Source: Pannonibacter phragmitetus_B (GTDB lineage Bacteria > Pseudomonadota > Alphaproteobacteria > Rhizobiales > Stappiaceae). From it: 64,000 nucleotides of DNA. The stretch covers positions 160,727 to 224,726 of the forward strand of contig NZ_JBNINT010000002.1 in NCBI RefSeq assembly GCF_050510895.1. The letters are read 5' to 3'. The translations under genes and the position numbers were made by a program. This document shows, in pieces, positions 29,953-38,942 of this stretch (the stretch's first letter is position 1; every line of letters begins with the position of its first letter). Under the pieces are notes generated by a model, which was not told where the DNA came from, made no database searches, and saw only the letters and a list, made by a program, of their open reading frames with translations.

Positions 29953-30264
29953 GTTGCCGGGCCTCCGTTGTTCCCCTGGAATTGCTTTTGCCTGTTCCAC
30001 ATCTTGTAGTGGAACGGCAGCACTACTGGCCGGGTTTCAGCCTAGCCGGGGCGCGGAATTGAACAATGCTAAGGAAGAGGCCGCCCTTATCCTGTTTTTT
30101 ATATGTGCAGCGCTGCCTGAGCCAGAACCTCACCCTGCCTTCAGCGCCCATCCGGACCAAGCGAAGCGGAGATCCGGAATCATCCACGTCCAGAGCGGAG
30201 AGACTGACGCACACCGCGCAGAGGGGGCGCGGCGTGTTGCGGGCACCATGAATGCCGGTCCGCC
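29953..30264. promoter_or_regulatory. Leader region of the binding-protein gene with a dyad
   Basis: This 312-bp gap contains a perfect 7-bp inverted repeat GTTCCAC-atcttgta-GTGGAAC at 29994-30015, about 42 bp upstream of the ATG. It may be an operator or a 5'-UTR hairpin. No other gene or structured element was recognised in the gap. Confidence 0.4.
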
Positions 30265-31193
30265 TTAGGGCACCGGGTAGTTGAGTTCGCTGCCGCGCGG
30301 CGCCTCAAGGATCGGGCCGACCAGCTCCTTGCGGCAGTCATCGAACAGCTGCTGCACGGCCTGATGTTTCTGCAGGAAACCGGCCGTGCCGAAGTAGACC
30401 CGCACCTCAGGCAGGTTGGTGAGACGCAGGCTGGTGATGCCCTGATCCTCGGGCAGCAGGCACCATTCGGGGATGATCGAAAAGCCCAGCCCCTCCTCCA
30501 CGCAGCGCTTGACGCTGGAACTGCCGGAGGCGGTGATCGTGGGCTGGACGTTTGCCCCGTCACGGCTGAGAAAGTCCATCGTCAGATTGCGCAGGGTCTG
30601 GCCCGGTTCAAAGGTGATGAAGGGCTTGTCCCGCGCCCAGCGGGGAACGTCGCGCACCTCGGGCGCAGGGCCCCAGGATTGCGGATAGACCAGAGCGAGC
30701 CGGTAGGTGCCAAGCTGCCGCTGCGGCACCACGGGGTCGCCGAAGTAGCGTTCGGAGATGCAGATGTCGAGACTGCCGTTCTTCACCAGCTCTGCGAGCA
30801 CCGTATCGCGCTCGTAGACAGCAAACTCCATATCGGGGAACTGGGCGCGGAAGCGGCTCAGTACCTTCGGAAACAGGTAGAAGAAGATCGCCTGCGGCAT
30901 GCCGACCCGCAGCGCGGTACGCTGGTTCTCGATCAGCTTCGTCAGCCGCTCCAGCATGATATCCAGCTCCGGATAAAGCAGGTTGTACAGCATCACCCCC
31001 TTGGCGTGAGGGTGATCCGCTTGGCGCCCTGCTCGGTCTCGATCAGCCGCCCGTTCAGCAGCTGCTCCAGCCGCCGCACATGATTGGCGGCGGACTGATA
31101 GCTCAGATTGAGCTCCCGCGCGGCGCCCGAAAACGAGCCATGGCGGGCAACTTCGTAGAAAGTCTGTATGAGTGTCAGGCTGATCTTGGCCAT
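30265..31193 (-). CDS. LysR-family transcriptional regulator (one frame break)
   Basis: About 308 residues if one base is added to the C run at 30996-31000. Helix-turn-helix: LIQTFYEVARHGSFSGAARELNLSYQSAANHVRRLEQLLNGRLIE. The effector domain has RVGMPQAIFFYLFPKVLSRFRAQFPDMEFAVYE and VEEGLGFSIIPEWCL. It is divergent from the flavin-dehydrogenase operon starting at 31343 and probably controls it and the binding-protein gene downstream. Confidence 0.87.
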
Positions 31194-31342
31194 GCTGGTC
31201 TACCTCTCTCTCCCCGCCATAATGGCCGGAACTGAGTTAGCCGATACAAAAATCAGGAACAAGGAATGCTGTGTTCTTGTATCGACGCTGCCCCGTCTGC
31301 CGCCCCACACTTGGGCGCAAGTCAGAACAAGGGGACCAGACG

Positions 31343-32524
31343 GTGGATACGCCGCTCGCGCAGACTTCTCCCATCATCATCGCCGGGGCAGGCATTGCCG
31401 GCAGCGCCGCAGCCTATTTTCTCGCCCGGCAGGGCCTGAACGTCGAGGTTCTCGATGCGGCAATGCCTGCGGCCGGAGCCTCGGGCGCATCCGATGGTGC
31501 GGTCTCCGTCGCGAGCAAGCGGCCGGGCCCGCTGATGAGCGCGGCCCTCCAAGGTATCGCGCTCTACCGGTCACTGGCGCAGGAGGGGCTGCTGGCCGCC
31601 GAATTCCACGAGCGCTCCACCTTCATCGTGGCCTCCACGGCCGAGGAAGAGGCCGTGCTGGAGCGGCACGGGGCCGCCCTTGCCAGCGCCGGGATCAAGG
31701 TCACTGCCTTCACCGGACCCGCGATCGGCAGCCGGTTCCCCGCGCTTTCGCGCAATGCCTGCCTTGTGCTGGAAGTGCATGGCGAGGGCCATGCCATCGG
31801 TTATCAGGTCGTCCACCGGCTGCTGACCGCATCGCGGGCCACGGTTCACCGGAACTGCAAGGTGGAAGGCCTCCAGACCTGCGCCGATGGCAGCCGCATT
31901 ACCGGCGTGCACACCAGCAAGGGCACACTCAATGCCAGCGCGGTGCTGATCGCCACCGGCAACGGCACCTCCGCCCTCCTCGGTCTTTCCGGCGTGCTGA
32001 CCCCGCGCAAGGGCCAGCTTCTGGTCACGGAGCGGGACCGGGCTCTGAGTGCCGGCATGCCGGGCTCAATCATGTCGGGCCGCTATCTCCTGTCGAAAGG
32101 CAGCCAGAAGGCGGCAGGCGCCAGGGATCAGCGCGGCTTCGGCCTTGTCATCGACCCGCTGCGGACAGGACAGTTTCTCATCGGCGGCACGCGTGAGGAC
32201 CACGGCGACACCCGCCAGACGGACCTTGAAGCCGTCAGCACCATGTTGCGGCAGGCCGCAGATCTGGTGCCTGGCCTTGCGCACCTGCGGCTGCTGCGCA
32301 GCTTCGCCGGAGCCCGCACAGCCGTTGCCGATGCCCTGCCGGTTGCCGGGCGCCTGCCCGGCTGCACCAATGGCTACATTCTCACCGGCTTCGAGGGCGA
32401 CGGCATCTGCCTTGGCCCGGTGGTGGCAAAAGCCATGGCGGCACTCATCTGCGGCCAGGAGCCGGAGCTGGATCTTGCTCCCTTCGCACCGGACCGCTTC
32501 GCCAGCCTGAGGTTTGCCGCATGA
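31343..32524 (+). CDS. FAD-dependent amino/imino acid dehydrogenase, DadA/HcnC-like subunit
   Basis: About 393 residues from a GTG with AAGGGGACC upstream. FAD fingerprint: IIIAGAGIAGSAAAYFLARQGLNVEVLD. The DAO-family C-terminus reads LPVAGRLPGCTNGYILTGFEGDGICLGPVVAKAMA. It overlaps the 2Fe-2S gene by 4 bp, which in turn overlaps a second flavoprotein. This is the three-gene arrangement of HcnABC, opine oxidases and cis-4-hydroxy-D-proline dehydrogenase. Expected role: oxidation of an imino or opine-like C-N bond at the membrane. Confidence 0.82.
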   Translation: MDTPLAQTSPIIIAGAGIAGSAAAYFLARQGLNVEVLDAAMPAAGASGASDGAVSVASKRPGPLMSAALQGIALYRSLAQEGLLAAEFHERSTFIVASTAEEEAVLERHGAALASAGIKVTAFTGPAIGSRFPALSRNACLVLEVHGEGHAIGYQVVHRLLTASRATVHRNCKVEGLQTCADGSRITGVHTSKGTLNASAVLIATGNGTSALLGLSGVLTPRKGQLLVTERDRALSAGMPGSIMSGRYLLSKGSQKAAGARDQRGFGLVIDPLRTGQFLIGGTREDHGDTRQTDLEAVSTMLRQAADLVPGLAHLRLLRSFAGARTAVADALPVAGRLPGCTNGYILTGFEGDGICLGPVVAKAMAALICGQEPELDLAPFAPDRFASLRFAA

Positions 32525-32793
32525 GTGGCCTGAGCTTTTTCTGGTGCGGCGAGACCGTCACCTTCCGTCCGGGTGAAACCGTTGCAGCGGCACTGACAGC
32601 TGCCGGGGTCCTGCACTTCGGCACAGACGCAAACGGCCAGCCCGCCCGCTATTTCTGCGGCATCGGGGCCTGTCAGGCCTGTGCCGTGCTGGTCGATGGC
32701 ACCATCCGCGAGGCCTGCCTCACCCCCGCCCGCAGCGGCAGCGAGGTGCGGCCGGTGATGCAGACCAGCGCAGGAGGCCGTGATGCACGCTGA
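32521..32793 (+). CDS. Small 2Fe-2S ferredoxin-like subunit (HcnA-like)
   Basis: 90 residues with plant-type 2Fe-2S cysteines in FCGIGACQACAVLVDG (C-x4-C-x2-C) and a fourth in REACLTP. Start and stop overlap both neighbours (ATGA at 32521, GTGATG at 32780). It is the electron-relay subunit of the three-part dehydrogenase. Confidence 0.85.
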   Translation: MSGLSFFWCGETVTFRPGETVAAALTAAGVLHFGTDANGQPARYFCGIGACQACAVLVDGTIREACLTPARSGSEVRPVMQTSAGGRDAR

Positions 32794-34168
32794 CACCCTG
32801 TCCTTTCACGATGTCATCGTCATCGGCAGCGGCCCGGCGGGAATGGCCTGCGCCCTCACCGCAGCGCGCGGCGGCGCCAGCGTGCTGCTGGCGGACCAGC
32901 GGCCCGGCCCCGGCGGCGCCATCTTCCGCATGGCCATTCCCGGCGTAGCGCCGGTGTCCCTGGCCAGAGCGCAGAAGCGGCTGCGGGAACGGCTGTTTGC
33001 CGGTCTTGAACACACGCCCGCAATCCAGCGCCTGCCGGAACACCTCTATCTTGGCCTCGATGCGGACGGCCTTGTCATGCTGGAGGACCGGAAAGCCGGT
33101 CAGGTGAAGACCTTCCGCTGCCGCATCCTGTGCCTTGCCACCGGGGCCGTGGAGCGCGTGCTGCCGCGCCCCGGCTGGACCCTTCCCGGCGTGATGACGG
33201 CAGGCGGATTACAGGTGATGATGAAGGAAACGGGCAGAGCTCCTGCCGGGCGCACCGTTCTGGCCGGATCTGGCCCGCTGCTGCTGGCGGTGGCCGCCCA
33301 GCTTGCCCGCCTTGGCACCCCGCCGCTCGCGGTCATCGAGGCCGGTGATCCCTTGCGGCAACTGCGCGCAGGGCTTGGCCTGCTCCGCTGGCCCGGCCTC
33401 TGTCTGGAGGCCGGCGGCTATGTGGCCTCCCTTCTCGGCGCCCGTGTGCCCTGGCACCGGGGTGCAAGGCTGACCGGCATTGAAACGGCGGCAGACGGCC
33501 TTGCCGCGCAGTGGCAGGACCGGCATGGCCGGGCGCATATGCTGGCCGCAGACCGCGTCGCGCTGCATGACGGCCTCGCCGGAAACAGCTTCGGCCTTGC
33601 CCCTTCAGGCACCTCGCAAAGTGCACCCGGCCATCCGCTGGTGCTGCATGCCGGAGATTGCCGTGAGGCACTCGGCGCCTCTGCTGCCGCACGCGGCGGA
33701 GAGGCCGCCGGGCAGATCTGCCTTCAAGTGCTCGCGGGCCGGACAGAACCGGCGGAACGCCTGCAATCCCGCCTCACCGCCGCCACCAGGCGCGATGCAT
33801 CCGCTCAGGCCCTCATTGCCCGCGCCTTCTCGCCGCAAGGTGGAGCAGAGCACTTCACCGCCCTGCCCGACGACACGGCGCTTTGCCGCTGCGAAGGCGG
33901 GACAATGGGCGATCTGCGCAAGCTTTTCACCGCAGCCCCCGGCCTCTCTGGCCGCGAACTGAAGCTGAACGGGCGTTTTGCCATGGGCGCCTGCCAGGGC
34001 CGGTTCTGCGCCGCCAACACCGCGGCCGCAGTGGCCGAGCTGACCGGCAGCAGCCTGCCCGTTTCCACAATCACCGGCCACCGCTGGCCTGTCCGCCCCG
34101 TTCCCATTTCCAGCCTGATCCGGCCTGAGCCCGGCAAGGCTGACCACGCTGAAGAGGCCACACAATGA
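32783..34168 (+). CDS. FAD/NAD(P)-binding subunit with Bfd-like 2Fe-2S domain (HcnB/OoxA-like)
   Basis: About 461 residues. FAD motif VIVIGSGPAGMACALTAARGGASVLLAD, PGGAIFR, and a second nucleotide-binding motif RTVLAGSGPLLLAVAAQLA. The C-terminal Bfd-like cluster reads LCRCEGG and GACQGRFCAANTAAAVAEL. The two flavoproteins and the ferredoxin together form an alpha-beta-gamma dehydrogenase of the opine, HCN or hydroxyproline type. Confidence 0.85.
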   Translation: MHADTLSFHDVIVIGSGPAGMACALTAARGGASVLLADQRPGPGGAIFRMAIPGVAPVSLARAQKRLRERLFAGLEHTPAIQRLPEHLYLGLDADGLVMLEDRKAGQVKTFRCRILCLATGAVERVLPRPGWTLPGVMTAGGLQVMMKETGRAPAGRTVLAGSGPLLLAVAAQLARLGTPPLAVIEAGDPLRQLRAGLGLLRWPGLCLEAGGYVASLLGARVPWHRGARLTGIETAADGLAAQWQDRHGRAHMLAADRVALHDGLAGNSFGLAPSGTSQSAPGHPLVLHAGDCREALGASAAARGGEAAGQICLQVLAGRTEPAERLQSRLTAATRRDASAQALIARAFSPQGGAEHFTALPDDTALCRCEGGTMGDLRKLFTAAPGLSGRELKLNGRFAMGACQGRFCAANTAAAVAELTGSSLPVSTITGHRWPVRPVPISSLIRPEPGKADHAEEATQ

Positions 34169-35585
34169 CACTGCCGATCCAGACCGCCGCGTCCATCACA
34201 GCCCCCTCTCCCCTGCCAGCGCTGATGCCATCGAGGTGCGCAACCCCTTTGATGGCGCACTCGCAGGAGAAGTTCCGGTCAGCACGGGAGCGGAGGTTCT
34301 CGCCGCCCTCGCCCGTGCCCGCAAGGCGCAGGCAGACTTCCGGCACTCCACACCTGCCCTGCGCCGCAAGCTGCTGGAGGCACTGGCCGCGCAGATTGCC
34401 GCCCATGCGGAAGAACTGGCACGGACCATCTGCAACGAGATGGGCAAGACGATCACGGAAGCCCGCAATGAAGTGCGCCGGGCCCAGAACACCCTGCGGC
34501 TCTCGGGCGATGCAGCCACTTTCCTCGACGGCGAGGCCCTGCATTGCGCGATCGTCGAGGGCGGCGCCGACCGGCTGGCCACCGTCACCTATCAGCCGGT
34601 GGGCGTCGTCGGGGCCATCACGCCCTTCAATTATCCGCTCAACCTGCTGTGCCACAAGCTGGGGCCAGCCATTGCCGCGGGCAATGCGGTGATCGCCAAG
34701 CCTTCCCCCAAAGCCCCGCTCGCAGCCGCGATGCTCTGTGAGCTGGCCGCAAAGGCGGGCTGGCCGGACGGGCTGTTTCAGGTGGTGCATGGCGGCGCCG
34801 GAACGGCGCTGTCGCTGGCGCGTGCGCCCATCGACCTTCTGTCCTTCACCGGCGGCCCGGCGGCTGGCCTTGCCCTGAAGGCCGCCAGCGGGCTGGTGCG
34901 CTGCCTGATGGAACTGGGCGGCAATGACCCCTTGTTCGTGCTCCCGGATGCGGATCTCGACCGGGCCGTGGCGACGGCCATCGGCCACCGCTTTGAAATC
35001 GCCGGACAGAGCTGTGCAGCGGTGAAAAAGCTCTACCTGCATGAGGATATTGAGGAAGAGTTCACCGCCCGGCTGCTGGCCGAAGTCGCACGCATACGCA
35101 CAGGCGATCCCCGGCAGGCGGAGACGGTGATGGGCCCGGTCATCGACGAGGCGGCTACCGCTCTGGTGGAGAACCGGATCAACCAGACACTTGCGGGCGG
35201 CGCAGAGCTGCTGGCCGGTGGCACCCGCGAGGGCACGCTCGTCGCCCCCACGGTGCTGCGCAATGTGGCCGCCGATGCGCCGGTCATTGCCGAGGAAACC
35301 TTCGGGCCGGTCATCGCTATCCGCAGCTTCCGCGATCCGGCGGCGGCCATCTGCGAGGTAAATGCGGGAGACTATGGCCTGCAAGCCGGGGTCTTCACCA
35401 ATGACCATGCGCTGGTGAAGCTGTTCTCCCGCGAGCTGGCGGTGGGCGGTGTCATGATCAACGAGGGACCGGACTTCCGCGCCGAGCATGTGCCCTTCGG
35501 CGGCATCAAGCGCAGCGGGCTTGGCCGCGAAGGGGTGCGCATCACCTTGCGGGAGATGTCCGAAACCAAGGTGGTCATCGACTGA
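34165..35585 (+). CDS. NAD(P)-dependent aldehyde dehydrogenase (one frame break near the start)
   Basis: About 473 residues once one base is added to the C run at 34210-34213, giving SADAIEVRNPFDGALAG. Motifs: ITPFNYPLNLLCHKLGPAIAAGNAVIAKPS, MELGGNDPLFVL (catalytic Glu), IAGQSCAAVKKLYL (catalytic Cys) and PFGGIKRSGLGREGV. Its start overlaps the preceding flavoprotein stop. In hydroxyproline operons the equivalent enzyme oxidises 2-ketoglutarate semialdehyde. Next to dapA/dapB, aspartate semialdehyde is an alternative substrate (inference). Confidence 0.85.
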
Positions 35586-35664
35586 CACCACCCCGCGCAG
35601 GACATGAGCATTTTCAAGGAATGACACGCCAGCATCGAAAGACCTGGCAGCAGGAGCAGAAGCA

Positions 35665-36408
35665 ATGCGGATCTCAATCTTCGGAGCATCCGGCCGTGTC
35701 GGCACACAGCTGGTGGAACTGGTGCTTGCCAGTCCGGGGCTGGAGCTGGTGGCCGCGCTTGTCTCGCCCACCTCACGCCATGTGGGGCAGCCAGTGGCGG
35801 GCGGCGCATTGGAATACCGGCCCGCAGAGGCGGCCATGAACACCCGCTGCGATGTAATCATCGACTTCTCGGCCCCTGCTGCCTCGCTCTGGCTGCAAGA
35901 GCAGATCGGCACCAGCCCGCTGCCTTGCGTCATTGGCACAACGGGCTTTTCCAGGGCGCAGGAGGACCAGCTGACCGGCTGGTCCGCCCACCGGCCGATG
36001 GTGATCAGCGCCAATTTCGCTCTTGGCTTTGAGGCTTTCCGCCAATGCGCGGCACGCTTTGCCAGCACCATGCCGGGCGCCGAGGCCACGGTGCGGGAAG
36101 TCTATCACGCCCGCAAGAAGGCCGAACCGTCCGGCACCTCGCGCTGGCTGGCGGAAACCGTGCGCCAGGCGCGGAGTGCGGCCATGGGCTTTGCTGCGGG
36201 CGAGCCGGACATCACCGTCAACCGCGAGGGTGATGTCACCGGAATCAACGAGGTGCGCTTTGACCTGGGATCCGCCGGGCTGACGCTCTCCTATCAGGTT
36301 CACACACTGGCAGCCTACGCCGAAGGCGCAATGGCTGCCGCCAGCTGGCTCCGCACGGCCAGACCAGACTGCGGGCGTTACACGCTCGCCGACACCCAGA
36401 CCACATGA
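35665..36408 (+). CDS. dapB: DapB-like 4-hydroxy-tetrahydrodipicolinate reductase homologue with altered active site
   Basis: 247 residues: nucleotide-binding IFGASGRVGTQLVELVL, VIIDFSAP, CVIGTTGF and SANFALGF, as in DHDP reductase. The signature normally reading E-x-HHxxKxDxPSGTA is here VYHARKKAEPSGTS. Tyr147 replaces the first histidine (His159 in E. coli, regarded as catalytic), while His148 and Lys151 remain. It sits in a catabolic-looking operon, so it is probably not the housekeeping DapB. It could have changed substrate or direction. Confidence 0.8.
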   Translation: MRISIFGASGRVGTQLVELVLASPGLELVAALVSPTSRHVGQPVAGGALEYRPAEAAMNTRCDVIIDFSAPAASLWLQEQIGTSPLPCVIGTTGFSRAQEDQLTGWSAHRPMVISANFALGFEAFRQCAARFASTMPGAEATVREVYHARKKAEPSGTSRWLAETVRQARSAAMGFAAGEPDITVNREGDVTGINEVRFDLGSAGLTLSYQVHTLAAYAEGAMAAASWLRTARPDCGRYTLADTQTT

Positions 36409-36426
36409 CTTCCACGGGAGAGCCCC

Positions 36427-37347
36427 ATGACACAGCTTTCTGACCGCTTCCGCGGTGTCTTCACCGCCCTCGTCACCCCGTTCCGCAACGGCAGCATCGA
36501 CCATGATGCCTATGCCGCCCTGGTGGAACGCCAGCTTGCAGCCGGTGTCACGGGCCTCGTGCCCGTGGGCACCACTGGCGAAGCGGCAACCTTGTCCGAT
36601 GCGGAAGCTGAAGACCTGATCCGCCGGACGGTGGAACTGGCCCGGGGCCGCGCCTTCATCCTCGCGGGCGCAGGTGCCAATGACACGGCAAAGGCCGTGG
36701 AAAAGGTGCGCCAGGCCGAAGCTGCCGGGGCCGATGGCGTGCTCGTCGTCACCCCCTATTACAACAAGCCGGAGCAGGCAGGCCTCATCGCCCATTACAG
36801 CGCCGTGGCGAAGGCAACTTCCTTGCCGGTGGTGCTCTATTCGGTGCCCGGCCGCTGCGGCGTCGAGATTGCCCCGGAAACCTGCGCCCGGCTGATGGAC
36901 ATGCACGCCAATATCGTCGCCATCAAGGAAGCCGGCGGCTCTCCTTCCCGCGTGACGGAGCTGCGGCAGGCCTGCGGCAGCCGCCTCATCATTCATTCGG
37001 GCGACGATGGCCTGACGCTGCCGTTCCTGTCGCTGGGCGCCTGCGGTGTCACCAGCGTCGTCTCCAACATCGCCCCGCGTGAGATGGTGGAACTGGTGAA
37101 GGCATGGGAACAGGGCGACACGGCCCGTGCGCTGGCGGTGCATGAACTGGTCGCGGAGCTTGCCGGCAGCATGTTCATCGAATCCAATCCCGGTCCGGTG
37201 AAGGCGGCTCTCGCCCTCGCCAATCTCGCCGGACCCGAGATGCGCCTGCCGATGGTGCCCGTCTCCGACCGGAGCCGCCAGACCATTGCCGCTGCCCTGA
37301 GCCGTTTCGGCTCGGCATCCGGCGCCTTTCCCGGCACCGCCTGCTAA
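36427..37347 (+). CDS. dapA: DapA-family aldolase, dihydrodipicolinate-synthase-like
   Basis: 306 residues. Class I aldolase of the NAL/DHDPS family: PVGTTGEAATLS, TPYYNKPEQ, Tyr138 and Arg143 in YSVPGRCG, Schiff-base Lys167 in VAIKEAGG, and SNPGPVKAAL. The Arg after Y-x-V-P-G is the residue that binds aspartate semialdehyde in true DHDPS, which favours that reaction or its reverse over hydroxypyrroline-carboxylate deaminase. It follows the dapB-like gene by 18 bp. Confidence 0.85.
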   Translation: MTQLSDRFRGVFTALVTPFRNGSIDHDAYAALVERQLAAGVTGLVPVGTTGEAATLSDAEAEDLIRRTVELARGRAFILAGAGANDTAKAVEKVRQAEAAGADGVLVVTPYYNKPEQAGLIAHYSAVAKATSLPVVLYSVPGRCGVEIAPETCARLMDMHANIVAIKEAGGSPSRVTELRQACGSRLIIHSGDDGLTLPFLSLGACGVTSVVSNIAPREMVELVKAWEQGDTARALAVHELVAELAGSMFIESNPGPVKAALALANLAGPEMRLPMVPVSDRSRQTIAAALSRFGSASGAFPGTAC

Positions 37348-37417
37348 ACCGGCCGAGAGCCGGACATGTCCGGCAGCGGAAAGAAACACAAGAACCGGAA
37401 GACCCAGAGGGACCAGA

Positions 37418-38133
37418 ATGACTGACACATTACATGCGCCGGCCCCCGGCAGAACAGGAGGCGGATCGTGACCTACACCTGGGATTTTCACTCCGCCTGG
37501 CAGTACAGGGATCTGTTCCTGTGGGGGCTCTGGATCAGCGTCCTCTATACGGCAGGCTCCATCCTGTTCGGGGTGCTGATCGGCTTTCTCACCTGCGCCA
37601 TGCGTCTGTCCGGCTGGAAGGTGCTCGACCTCACCGCCCGCACCTATCAGGAAATCTTCCGCTGCACGCCGCTTCTGGTTCAGCTGCTGTGGTTCTACTA
37701 CGCCTTCCCGCTGCTGGTGGGCGGAACCATCGACAACCGGGTGGCCGCCATGCTGACCCTGTCGCTCTATGTCGGGGCCTTTTATGCGGAGATCTTCCGG
37801 GGCGGCATCGTCTCGATCGACCGGGGCCAGCGTGAGGCGGCAGCGGCCATCGGCATGAGCCCCTGGCAGTCGATGCAGCGCATCATCCTGCCGCAGGCGC
37901 TGAAGCGGATGCTGCCGTCCTTCATCAACCAGTCCGTCATCCAGTTCAAGAACACCTCGCTGGTGTCGGTGATCTCGGTGGCCGACCTTGCCTATATGGC
38001 GGCCGTCGTCAACGGCCAGACCTACCGCCCGCTCGAATCCTACACGGTCATGGCCGTCCTCTACATCGCGGTGCTGCTGCCCGTGACGCAGATCGCCGAC
38101 CGGGTGGAAAAGCGGCTGCGCGTGAGCGATTGA
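37418..38133 (+). CDS. Polar amino acid ABC transporter permease (HisMQ type; probable frame break at the start)
   Basis: About 222 residues are readable from a GTG at 37468 (GGAGG upstream). An ATG at 37418 with an AGAGGGACC site opens a 17-codon frame that ends overlapping this GTG. Adding one base to the C run at 37443-37447 fuses the two, giving an N-terminus with RRRIVTYTWDF before the first helix, which is normal for this family. The EAA loop reads REAAAAIGMSPWQSMQRIILPQALKRMLPSF. Only one permease is present, so it probably works as a homodimer. Confidence 0.85.
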
Positions 38134-38144
38134 AGGAGAAGCGC

Positions 38145-38924
38145 ATGACCAGCGAAACCAGCCGTGCCGCAGAAAACCCGGTGATCGAAGCCTCCGGACT
38201 GCGCAAGAGCTTCAGCAACCTTCAGGTGCTCAAGGGTCTCGACCTCAGCCTCAACCGCGGCGAAGTGGTGGCCCTGATCGGGCCGTCGGGCTCGGGCAAA
38301 TCCACCTTCATCCGCTGCCTCAACCGCATGGAGCATCCGACCGGCGGCGAGATCCGTTTCCGTCAGCAGCCGGTGGGCGACAGTTTCCGTGACAGTGCGG
38401 GCAAGATCGGCATCGGCACCTTGCGCCGCCATGTCGGCATGGTGTTCCAGCACTTCAACCTGTTTCCGCACATGACCGTGCTGCAAAACGTGACCGAAGG
38501 CCCGGTCACCGTCTGCCGCAGGCCGCGCCGGGAAGCCGAAGAGCTGGCCATGGATCTGCTGGCAAAGGTCGGCCTTGCCGAAAAACACGCGGCCTACCCC
38601 AATCATCTCTCGGGCGGGCAGAAGCAGCGGGTGGCCATTGCCCGGGCCTTGGCCATGGAGCCGGAGGTTCTGCTCCTGGACGAGGTGACCAGCGCGCTCG
38701 ATCCGGAGCTTGTCGGTGAGGTTCTGGCTGTCATCCGCTCGCTTGCCGAACAGGGCATGACCATGGCCATCGTCACCCACGAAATGGCCTTTGCCGCCGA
38801 GGTTGCCGGACGGGTGCTGTTTCTCGACCAGGGCGTCATTGCCGAAAGCGGCACGCCGGACAGCGTCATCCTCAACCCGGAAAATCCCCGTCTCCAGGCG
38901 TTTGTGGCCCGTTTCCGGCCCTGA
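38145..38924 (+). CDS. Polar amino acid ABC transporter ATPase (HisP/GlnQ type)
   Basis: About 259 residues from the ATG at 38145 (AAGGAGAAGC upstream). Walker A GPSGSGKST, Q-loop MVFQHFNLFPHMT, signature LSGGQKQRVAIARAL, Walker B VLLLDEVTSALD and H-loop VTHEMAFA. It pairs with the permease 11 bp upstream and probably with the binding protein at 29128-29952. Confidence 0.93.
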   Translation: MTSETSRAAENPVIEASGLRKSFSNLQVLKGLDLSLNRGEVVALIGPSGSGKSTFIRCLNRMEHPTGGEIRFRQQPVGDSFRDSAGKIGIGTLRRHVGMVFQHFNLFPHMTVLQNVTEGPVTVCRRPRREAEELAMDLLAKVGLAEKHAAYPNHLSGGQKQRVAIARALAMEPEVLLLDEVTSALDPELVGEVLAVIRSLAEQGMTMAIVTHEMAFAAEVAGRVLFLDQGVIAESGTPDSVILNPENPRLQAFVARFRP

Positions 38925-38942
38925 CAGAAAGGCAAGAAAGCC

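Noticed and set aside
31168..32196. Alternative + strand open frame over the start of the FAD dehydrogenase gene
   Set aside because: It is Arg/Gly-rich with no motifs, whereas the overlapping frame has the FAD fingerprint and DAO-family C-terminus.
34071..36089. A 672-codon - strand open frame across the aldehyde dehydrogenase and dapB genes
   Set aside because: It spans two well-supported + strand genes and shows no domain signal, so it is an artefact of GC-rich codon usage.
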